Origin: Nepenthes gracilis | Taxonomy: Eukaryota > Streptophyta > Magnoliopsida > Caryophyllales > Nepenthaceae | DNA length: 64,000 bases | NCBI GenBank assembly: GCA_033239525.1 | Contig: BSYO01000026.1 | Coordinates: 9,410,371 to 9,474,370 of the forward strand | Direction of reading: 5' to 3' | Shown: positions 38,301 to 50,300 of the stretch, in pieces | Layout of the letters: every line of letters starts with the position of its first letter | Numbering within the stretch: position 1 is the stretch's first letter | Notes under the pieces: generated by a model | What the model saw: only the letters and a program-made list of their open reading frames with translations | Databases searched by the model: none | Told to the model about the DNA's origin: nothing | Made by a program: the position numbers and the translations under genes

Positions 38301-41300
38301 TTTAAGATATAATAAGTAACAATATTACGACCATATGCAATATATATTGTGTGATATATTCCATTAAAAGAAATTTCTTAAAAAAAAATATGCGATGATT
38401 ATACTTGTACCATTGTGAATATAAGGCTAACATATTTACGCCCCTATTAGTCGAGTAAATTACTCCATGCTCAGACTACTCTTTATTAAGAGTGTTTTAC
38501 CAATGTCTGTAATCTAATCAATTATTCAATATCTTTAATTATCTATATAATACTCATATATACTATAGAAAAAATAAATATATCCTCAAAATTAATTAAA
38601 CATCTTTAATATCAAATAGTGTGACTACATTAAGATATCATGGCACCCATTTCATTTAGATATAACAGTTTTTCATATATATTTCTTCACCTTCACCTTA
38701 TCCATGAAATATAGAACAAAATATCACAATATGTAAAACTATAATATGGAGTGTGCATGATCTATATACCAATAATTTCTTATTATCTTAATAGGTAGTT
38801 GTTTACTCAATTTTACCAAAATTGGCTATTAAAAAAATAAAAATATGAATAAAAATTAACGAAACATGAATAAAATCAAATATTAATATAATTTATTAAT
38901 GTCTAATAAAAAATTAAATAGATATCACAATATCATTTAACATGACATTTATTTTCTTCAAATAACATAATTAAAAATGCCTTTTGAATTTATTATTTAA
39001 AACTCACCACAACAATCAACGCTCTATTAGTAATTAAGGTTATAACTAAACAAGTAAAAATTAAATCATTACATTGAATCCCCCAAAATATATCTCTCGT
39101 AATTTTATTTATACAATTTGTATCCCAAATAATCACTTGAAAATATTTTTTTACTTCTAATAATTAATTTAGCATATCCAAATAATACATTAATACCAAG
39201 TAGTCAAAATTATTCAAGATGGACAATTCCTACCTAACAAGTATAAGAAATTCATAAAATAGATACTTTTGATTTTAAAACAGTCTTAATTATCAAAGAT
39301 CATAAACAAACTATTTCTATTAAAAATAAATATGAAAAAATTAGATTATTATCAAAATTATCTATAGATAAATTTAAAATAAAGGATATAATTACATCTA
39401 TTATGGATTAATTCAAATAACAATTAAATCATTGATCAAATTACAAATAAATACTCCAATATTATTACGCCTTAGAAGCCAAACATTACTAAAATATAAA
39501 GACTCAATTTTAGCTATAATTCAATCTAACATATGTAATCGTCCTATCTATTTCAATTGTGATTTGAATTTTACGGTTGATCTAAAGGATCCTACTATCT
39601 TAAATATATTAATATTAAATATACATCTTCCTGACTTAGTACAATAGGAAGATAGGAGGGGTTTTCTTATTCTATACAGGATTTATTTTAAACTGTTAAA
39701 ACATATATTAGGAAAAGTCATTCACATTCTAATATGATAGCAAATTCAAGAGAGTCCAGTAGAGACGATTATTCTAGATGGACAATCCCAACCCAACAAT
39801 TAGAAGAAATTTATAATGTACTTTTGATTTTGAAACAACCTTAATTATCAAAGATCAGATACAAACAATTTCTATCAAGAATGAATATAAAGAAATTAGA
39901 TTATTATCAACATCATATATAGAAAAATTTAAATATAAAGGATATAATTACATTCATTGTAGAGTAATTCAAATAACAATTAAACTGTTGATCAAGTTAG
40001 AAATAGATACTCTAATATTGTTATGCCTTAGAGACTAAACATTACTAAAGATTTAATCTTCACTATAGTTCAATCTAACTTATGCTATGATCCTATCTAT
40101 TTTAACTGTGTTCAAAATTTTACAACAGATCTAAAGGATCCTATTATCTAAAATACATTAGTATTAAATACATCTTCCAAATTTAGCACAATAGGAAGAT
40201 AGGAGAGGTTTTATTATTCTGTATAGGATTTATTTTAAACTATTAAGACATGTGCTTAAGAAAAATAGTTCGTATACATCTTCTTGGATTAGCAAAATAG
40301 GAAAATAGGAGAGGTTTTCGTATTCTGTGTAGGATTTACTTTAAACTATTAGGGCATATGCTTATGAAAAATAGTTTAAATTCTAATATAACAAATAATT
40401 CAAGAGAGTCAAATAGTCAAGATTATTCTAAATGGACAATTCCTACCCAATAAGTATAAGAAATTTATAAAATACACTTTTGATTTTAAAATAGCTTTAA
40501 CTATTAAAGATTATAAACAAACTATTTCTATTAAAAATAAATATAAAAAATTAGATTATTATGGATATCTATAGTTAAATTTAAACATGAAGGATATAAT
40601 TACATTTAATATAGATTAATTCAAATAGATTAAACCATTGATCAAGTTAGGTTTAGATACTCCAATACTATTATATCTTAGAGACCAAGTATTACTAAAC
40701 TACAAAGACTCAATCTTAGCTATAGTTTAATCTAACTTATGCAATGCTCCTATCTATTTCAACTGTCCTCAAAATTTTATAGTAGATTTGAAGGATCCTA
40801 CTACCTTAAATACGTTAGTATTAAATATATATCTTCCTAATTTAGCACAATAGGAAGATAGGAGAGTTTTCTTATTCTATAAAGGATTTATTTGAAACTG
40901 TTAACTACTCAATAGATACACCGGTATTATTATTTCCTAGAGACAAAATATTACTAAAATATAAAGATTCAATCTTAGCAATAGTTTAATCTAACTTATG
41001 CAAGAGTCTTGTCTATTTCAATTGTGATCCGAATTTTACAATAGATCTGACGAATCCTACTATCTTAAATACATTACTATTAAACGTAAATCTTTCTAGC
41101 TTAGTACAGCAAGAAGATAGGAGAAATTTTCTTATTTTATATAGGATTTTTTTTAAACTATTAAGACGTATTTTAGAAAAAGTAGTTCAAATTCTAATAT
41201 AACAACCAATTCAAGAGAGTCAATTAGTGAAAATTATTCTAGATGGACAATCCTAACCCAACAAATAGAAGAAATTTATAAAATAGATACTTTAAATTTT

Positions 41301-44300
41301 AAAACAGCATTATCTATTAAAGATCATAAACAAAATATTTATATAAAGAATAAATATGAATAAATTAGATTATTATCAACATTATTTATAGATAAATTTA
41401 AATATAAAAAAAATAATTATATTTATTATAAATTAATTCAAATAACAATTAAACCATTTATTAAGTTAGGAATGCATACTCTGGTACTATTATGCCTTAG
41501 AGATAAAATATTACTAAAATATAAAGACTTAATCTTAGCTATAGTTCAATCTAACTTATGTAATGGTTCTATCTATTTTAACTGTGCTCCAAATTTTATA
41601 ATAAATATGAAGGACACTACTATCTTAAATATATTAATATTAAATGAACATCTTCCTAACTTAGCACAATAGGAAAGGTTTTCTTATTCTGGAGAGGATT
41701 TATTTTAAACTGTTAAAACTTATGCTTAGGGAAAGTAATTTAAAATCTAATATAACAACTAATTTAAAAGAATCAAATAGTCAAGATTATTCTGGAAGGA
41801 TAATTCCTACCCAACAAGTAAAAAAATTTATAAAATAGGTAGTTTTAATTTTAAAATAGCTTTAACTATCAAAGATTATAAACAAACTATTTCTATTAAG
41901 AATGAATATGAAGAAATTAGATTATTATCAATATTATCTATAAATAAATTTAAACATAAAGAATATAATTACATTCATTACAGATTATTTCGAATAGCAA
42001 TTAAATCATTGATCAAGTTAAGAATAAATACTCCAATGTTATTATACTTTAGAGACCAGGCATTACTAAAATATAAAGACTCAATCTTAGCTATAGTTTA
42101 ATTTAACTTATACAATGCTCCTATCTATTTCAACTGTCCTCCAAATTTTACAGTAAATCAGAAGGATTCTGCTATCTTAAATACGTTAGTATTAAATATA
42201 CATCTTTCTGACTTATTACAATAAGAAGATAGGAGATGTTTTCTTATTTTATATAGGATTTATTTTAAACTGCTAACTACTCAATAGATACTCAAGTACT
42301 ATTATGCCTTAGAAACCAAACATTACTAAAATACAAAGACTCAATCTTAGTTATAGTTTAATCTAGATTATACAATAGTCCTATCCATTTTAACTGTGAT
42401 CTAAATTTTACAAAAAATCTAAAGGATCCTACTATTTTAAATATGTTAGCATTAAATATAATCTTCATGGTTTAGTACAACAAGAAGATAGACCAGGCTT
42501 TCTTATTCTATAAAGGATTTATTTGAAACTGTTAAAAAGTATGCTTAGGGAAAGTATTTTAAATTATAATATGACCACCAATTCAAAAGAGTCAAATAGT
42601 CAAAGATTATTCTAAATGAACAATCTTGTTACCCAACAAATAGAAGAAACTTATAAAATACGAAATTTAATTTTAAAACAACAATCAATCAAAGTAATAA
42701 ACAAAATATTTATATAAAGAAAAACTCCCTATTAGATTATTATCAAAATTATTTATAGATAAATTTAAACCTAAAAAAATAATTATATTTTTATAAATTA
42801 ATTCAAATAACAATTAAACCATTGATTAAGTTAAATCTCTAGGGTCACAACCCCTTATTTTTAAATTTCACGTCTCGGGGTCTTTCACGTGGAAAAATAT
42901 AAAGTGAAAGAGTAGAGATAAAACCCGACAGATATTCTTCTCAACAACAAGAACTTTGTACGTGTGATTGGCGAAGACTGGAACTTGATTCAAAACCCAA
43001 TCAGAGGCTCAAATCTTCCTCTTTTCCTTCTTCTCTCTCTTTCTCTTCTTTTCACTCTCAGAAACGGCGCTCAAAACTAATCTACAAACCCTAAAATACA
43101 AAGTGCAAATTTTATAAACATCTTCCTAACTTAATCAGCTATGGTCGCTCAGCGCATCATTTTATAGGAAAGCGTTTTCTTATTATATGAGTGCATAGGT
43201 TTAAATATATTTTTAAATGAACATCTTCCCTAACGCAGTAAAAGCGCAATGCTTTACTAAAACTTATGCCTAGGGAAAGTAATTTAAAATCTTCATATAA
43301 CAAAATAATTTAAAAGAATCAAATAGTAAAGATTATTCGTGAAGGATAATCTTAACCCAACAAGTAGAAAAAATTTATAAAATATATACTTTTAATTTTA
43401 AAACAGCCTTAACTATCAAAGATCATAAACAAACTATTTCTATTAAGAATAAAAACAAAAAAATTAAATTATAATCAACATTATCTATAAATAAATTTAA
43501 ACATAAAGGATAGAATTATATTCATTATAAATTAATTCAAATAACAATTAAATCATTGATGAAGTTAGGAATAGATACTCTAATACTTTATACCTTAGAG
43601 ACCACACATTACTAAAATATAAAGACTCAATCTTAACTATAGTTCAATCTAACTTATGCAATAGTCCTCCCTATTTTAACTGTGATCCGAATTTTACAAT
43701 AGATCTGAAGGATCCTACTATCATAAATATATTAGTATTAAATATACATCTTTCTCATTTATTACAATAAGAAGATAGGAGATGTTTTCTTATTTTATAT
43801 AAGATTTATTTTAAACTGCTAACTACTCAATAGATGCTTAGAACTACTAGTTCAAATTCTAACATTACAAAAATTTAAGAGAGTTAAGTAGTTATATAAT
43901 TAATCTAATTATATAATTCCTATCCATTTTAACATCTAAATTTTCAAAAAAATTTATAAGGATATGTACTTTTGATTTTAAAATAGCCTTAGCTATCAAA
44001 TATATAAACAAACTATTTCTATTAAGAATGAATATGAAGAAATTAAATTATTATCAACATTATCTATTTGAAAATTTAAAAAGTATGCTGATAAAGTATT
44101 TTAAATTATTGATTAATTCAAATAAAAATTAAACTATTGATCAAAGATTAAGAATAGATAATCTTGTAGGAATTTATCCCTATTTGAGACCAAACATTAA
44201 TAAAATATCAAGACTCAATCTTTACTATAGTTCAATCTATCACAAGTAATAAAGGCACTATTTTTACTATCTATTTTAACTATTCTCCAAATTTTTCACT

Positions 44301-47300
44301 AGCAATAGTTTAGGATCACAAACCTTAAATACATTAGTATTAAATATACATCTTCCCGACTTAACATAATGGGAATATAGGAAAGTTGTAGAGATAAAAC
44401 TCGATAGGATTTATTTTAAACAATTAACTACTTAATAGATACTCGAGACTAGAACTTGATATACCTTAGAGACCAAATATTACTAAATATAAAGATTCTC
44501 TCATAGTTATTCTTCAATCTAACCTATATAATAGTTCAATTTATTTTAACTATGATCCAAATTTTATAGTAGATTTGAAGGATCCTACTATTTTAAATAT
44601 ATTAGCATTAATTGTATATATTCTAGATTTAACACAATAGGAAGATATGAGAGGTTTTCTTATTTTATATAGGATTTATTTGAAGCTGTTCAAGACTTAT
44701 GGTTATAGGAAGTAGTTTATATTCTAAAATGACAACCAATTCCGCCACGTTAAGTAGTCAAGACTATTCTAAATAAATAAATCTCAACCAAACAAGTAGA
44801 AAAAATTTATAAAATATATACTTTTAATTTTAAAAATGCCTTAACTATCAAAGATCATAAACAAACTATTTCTATTAAAAATAAATACAAAAAAAATTAA
44901 ATTATAATCAATATTATCTATAAATAAATTTAAACATAAAAAATAGAATTATATTAATTATAAATTAATTCAAAAAATAATTAAACCATTGATGAAGTTA
45001 GGAATAGATATTCTAATACTTTTATACCTTAGAAACTAAACATTACTAAAATATATAGACTCAATCTTAACTATAGTTCAATCTAACTTATGCAATAGTC
45101 CTCCCTATTTTAACTGTGATCCAAATTTTACAATAGATCTGAAGGATCCTACTATCATAAATACATTAGTATTAAATATACATCTTCATGATTTAGCACA
45201 ATAGGAAGATAGGAGAGATTTTCTTATTCTATATATGACTCATTTTAAACCGTTAAGACGTATGCTTAGAAGAACTAGTTCAAATTCTAACATTACAACT
45301 AATTTAAGAGAGTTAAGTAGTTAAGATAATTCTAAATGGATAATTCCTATCCAACAAGTAGAAAAAATTTATACAATATGTACTTTTGATTTTAAAATAG
45401 CCTTAGCTATCAAATATCATAAACAAACTATTTCTATTAAGAATGAATATGAAGAAATTAAATTATTATCAACATTATCTATAGATAAATTTAAACATAA
45501 ATGATATAATTACATTTAATATTGATTAATTCAAATAGCAATTAAACTATTGATCAAATTAAGAATAGATACTCCTATACTATTATCCCTTAGAGACCAA
45601 ACATTAATAAAATATCAAGACTCAATCTTTACTATAGTTCAATCTAACTTATACAATAGTCCTATCTATTTTAACTATTCTCCAAATTTTACAGTAGATC
45701 TGAAGGATCGTACTATCTTAAATACGTTAGTATTAAATATACATCTACCTGACTTAACATAATGGGAATATAGGAGAAGTTGTCTTACTGTAGATAGGAT
45801 TTATTTTAAACTGTTAACTACTTAATAGATACTCCAGTACTATTATACCTTAGAGACCAAATATTACTAAAATATAAAGATTTAATCATAGTTATAGTTC
45901 AATCTAACCTATATAATAGTTCTATTTATTTTAACTATGATCCGAATTTTATAGTAGATTTGAAGGATCCTACTATTTTAAATATATTAGCATTAATTGT
46001 ATATATTCCTGATTTAACACAATAGGAAGATATGAGAGGTTTTCTTATTTTATATAGGATTTATTTGAAACTGTTAAGACTTATGGTTATAGGAAGTAGT
46101 TTATATTCTAATATGACAACCAATTTAAGAGAATTAAGTAGTCAAGACTATTCTAAATAAATAATCCTAACCAAACAAGTAGAAAAAATTTATAAAATCG
46201 GTACTTTTAATTTTAAAACAGCCTTAACTATCAAAGATCATAAACAAACTATTTCTATTGGGAATGAATATGAAAAAATTATATTATTATCAACATTATC
46301 TATAGATAAATTTAAACCTAAAGCATATAATTATATTTATTATAGATTAATTCAAATAGCAATTAAACCATTGATCAAGTTAGGAATGGATATTCTAGTA
46401 CTATTATGTTTTAGAAACTAAACATTACTAAAATATAAAAACTCAATCTTAACAATAGTTCAATCTAACTTATGCAATAGTCCTCCCTATTTTAATTGTA
46501 CTCAAAATTTTATAATAAATCTAAAAGATTCTACTATCATAAATACATTAGTATTAAATATACATCTTCATGATTTAGCACAATATGAAGATAGGAGAGA
46601 TTTTCTTATTCTATATATGACTCATTTTAAACCGTTAAGATGTATGCTTAGAAGAACTAGTTAAAATTCTAACATTACAACTAATTTAAGAGAGTTAAGT
46701 AGTTAAGATAATTCTAAATGGATAATTCATATCCAACAAGTAGAAAAAATTTATAAAATAGGTAATTTTGATTTTAAAATAGCCTTAGCTATCAAATATC
46801 ATAAACAAACTATTTCTATTAAGAATGAATATGAAGAAATTAAATTATTATCAACATTATCTATAAATAAATTTAAACATAAATGATATAATTACATTCA
46901 ATATTGATTAATTCAAATAGAAATTAAACTATTGATCAAATTAGGAATAGATACTCCTATACTATTATTCCTTAGAGACCAAACATTACTAAAATATCAA
47001 GACTCAATCTTAGCTATAATTCAATCGAAATTATACTATGGTCCTATCTATTTCAACTGTGCTCAAATTTCACAATAGATTGAAAGATCCTACTATCTTA
47101 AATACGTTAGTATTAAATATACATCTTCCTGATTTAACATAATGGGAAAATAGGAGAGGTTGTCTTACTATAGATAGGATTTATTTTAAACTGTTAACTA
47201 TTCAATTTACCACTAAATGCTTAATTCAAAAGCCACTAGATGAGACCATCATATTACAAGTAGAAACATACCATGTTACTACTTTTATCCTAAAATTATT

Positions 47301-50300
47301 AAAGTGGAATGAAATTACTTTACCAAATACCTGGCAGATTGATTTTATGCAACCTCCTTAGTATGTAACTAGGAGGGAGTTCTCTAAAATTATAGAAACT
47401 CTTGTCAAAATTATTATTTTCAATTTTAAACCAACTCAAATTTCTAGATCGTAAAGTCTTAATACACCAAGATCATCTAAGGCCACCTCACACATAGATT
47501 GTAAAGTAATAAAAGATATATTATAAAATAATGTTAAAAACCTGATTTCTAAGCATGTTTTTGCTAAATGGCAAGTGCTTTTATTTATTTTTTACTTTGA
47601 TATTAAATTTATTAAAAGATCTTCAAATTATTTACCTAATTTCTTAACAAGAGAATTTTTACAGAGATATCATGCCACCTAAGGCCACCTTATACAAAGG
47701 CAAAACTATTTAACCTCCTTCTTCCCCAACCAAACAATCAACCAAAGATTACACCATACCTAAACCACAAAAATTTTCGATATCCAATCAAATTTTCATA
47801 CTCAATGACTATCCACCACTCACCTTCAAAGATACTGTCCAACTAGTATCATCTTTCTCTTCTAAACCAAGGGAAACCTCTACCAATTATGTAACCAAAC
47901 CTTTAAAACTATATATAACAATGACTGCCTTACTCAAGCAATCACTACTTAAGAATATGCTGGCAATCATCAGTAGAATATTCAATAACAATTGCTTATT
48001 CAACATTGTAGATATTTTGAATACCCAACAATATTATGAACTTATCCTGATAGATTCCAGCTCTATTGAACTTAGAAACCACTGTAACCCACAGGATAAT
48101 TCAATTGTTTATTCAATTTGTAAAATTATGCATGTAAGACAATTCCAAAAGATTGCTCTCAATACCTACAGGATAATTCAATTGTTTATTCAATTTGTAA
48201 AATTATGCATGTAAGACAATTCCAAAAGATTGCTCTCAACACCTGGGAAACTAAACCATTCTCAGTCCACTGCCAACCCATGGGCTATAGTTGCCAAAAT
48301 TATAAAGATGCATAGTATAATACATTCTACCTCATATTATATAGTGATTCCTAGTTTATATGATTTGACAAATCTCACCAAAATAATTACCTCATTGGTT
48401 TATGGAATTATGGCTTTATTTAGGCCCTAATCTTGCCATTTATCCACCAAATATCTAAGAATCCCAACTCTATTATGAAAAACTATCCACTGATTTATTC
48501 CCCTACCACAAAAAAATTACTTTCCATATTGACTATAAAATCCCATGAATTATGGCATAGGCTTTCACTTGCCAACAACATTATGAAGGAACTCCATTAT
48601 CAATTGTTCAGGAATTTTGGGTCAAGTGGTGGAATAAATTCTACAATTTTTGGATTACTCAAGCACTTATTCAATCACATTTTTAACAACTCAAGGCCGT
48701 TAAGCAAACCCCCATGGAAGTCTCAAGATCCCTTCCTCCTTTATCAACATCAATAGCACTTATTACTCCGGCACCAACTCCTCCAGCAGTCCAACTCTGT
48801 CTATTCCAATTGTCTCACCCACAGTCGCCACCAGTGCCTCCTATCACTATTTTTCCTACACTATTAGTGTCTTCAAAGAAGTCATCTAAGAAGGCCAAAA
48901 GGCCTAGCTCGGCGAGTTCCTAGCCCAAATGTAGACCAATATGAAGAAATGGGCTTACCTATTCGATGAAAATTCAAGCCCATCTACTCAACCGCATTCT
49001 CAACCTACCAGTCCATCGACCTCTGATCCATATAGATGTCCATTTGCTCAGAATCCTTTTGATTTCTAAGCACTATTTGAAAAAATACTAATGTTGAGTT
49101 ATCATGCAAGTTTCCAATCATTTTTCAAGCATCTTTCTTATCATACTAAAGAAGCTATTATGACTCAACTTGTACAAGAACATCAAAAACATTAATGATC
49201 AAATTTATTACACTAAATCATCTGCAATATCTATGGATGACGTATATCAATCGATTACCAACAATTACAAAATGACAAAAGCATCAATATTAAGAAGCTG
49301 AAATAGTTAACAGCAAAAGCAGATGCCCGACACTGGCATCACCAACTTTTTGACTATCAGTAGTAAAAGAAGAGATCAATAGTAGAAAAGCAAATTCTGA
49401 TTCCTGACTCAAGGAAGGACAGGTAGAAAGACATTCACGTGAAACTACCTATCCACCTACTCACTTACCCACCTAACTAATAAATGGCTCAGATTAGTCA
49501 AGAAGGAACGGAGCAAATCAATCCAACAACATTATAAAAGGAGACTCAAACTTTAGCAAGAATCATCACCAATTTTAGAAAGCCTTGGCCTACTTGCTTA
49601 CAACTCTTTGTATCCCATTTTATCCTTACTCTTCAAACTTTCTCTTGTATTATCAATATTGTAATCATTTTAATATTAATCAAAGTTCAAAGATTTTATC
49701 AACATTCTCGGTACACTTATGTTCTCTTTCATTATTTTGTCATATTAATTTTGAATTATTGATAATGTAAACAAGATCAATAATTCAAAAATAATATGGC
49801 AGAATAATGAAAGAGAACAAAAGTATACTTGAATGTTGATAAAATCTTTGAACTTTGATTAATATCAAAATAATTACAACATTGATAATATAGGAAAAAG
49901 TTTGAAGAGAAGGGATAAAATGGGATACAAAGAGTCGTAAGCAAGTAGGCTAAGGCTTTTTAAAATTGGCGATGCCTTTGCTGACGCTTGAATTTCCTTC
50001 AATAATGCCTTTGAGTTGATCTAATCCATTACTTCTAAATAATCTGATCTATTTATTTGTTAGGTGAGCAGGTAAGTAGGTGAGCTGGTGGCTTCTCGTG
50101 ATTGTCCTCCTACCAGCCTATCTATCAGTCTTGGAATTAGAATCTACTTTTACCGTTGATGCTTTTATCACTTCATACTGTAACTAGTCAAAAGTTGATA
50201 ATATTGTCTGAGGCAATGGATACTGTATATTGTTGGTGATTTAGATTTATATACATCATCCATGTATATTGCTGATGATTTAAGTTAATAAATTTCATCC

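Larger units (their letters stand above)
39200..47200 (+). repeat. Higher-order tandem array of a caulimovirid movement-protein module
   Basis: The landmark CAATCTAAC, or a close variant, recurs at about 39522, 40071, 40728, 40987, 41547, 42099, 42359, 43645, 44233, 44515, 45079, 45640, 45900, 46461 and 47022. Spacings are mostly near 560 and 260 bp, in the order 560, 560, 260. Short units share one deletion junction (TTAACTACTCAATAGATAC type, near 40900, 42270, 44420 and 45820). In frame, the best copies read [20 protein letters not shown] and similar, resembling the 30K-type movement protein of Caulimoviridae. No copy is a complete gene, and stops are common. The viral match is family-level; a florendovirus-like source is inference. 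Endogenous and inactive. Confidence 0.78.
47488..49763 (+). repeat. Left arm of the large viral inverted repeat
   Basis: Imperfect inverted copy of 49776-51860. Arms meet across a 12-base spacer at 49764-49775, with ATTGAT on one side and ATCAAT on the other. Matching landmarks include the AAGTAGGC/GCCTACTT segment (49585-49600 with 49940-49950) and the RNase H end. Confidence 0.75.

Noticed and set aside
39200..47200. Array first considered as a CRISPR-like or centromeric satellite
   Set aside because: Units are 260-560 bp without spacers and carry readable movement-protein stretches, so a viral gene-derived array fits better.
49740..49800. Palindrome considered as a transcription terminator
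   Set aside because: It is only the centre of a kilobase-scale inverted repeat in a plant genome; rho-independent terminators do not apply.
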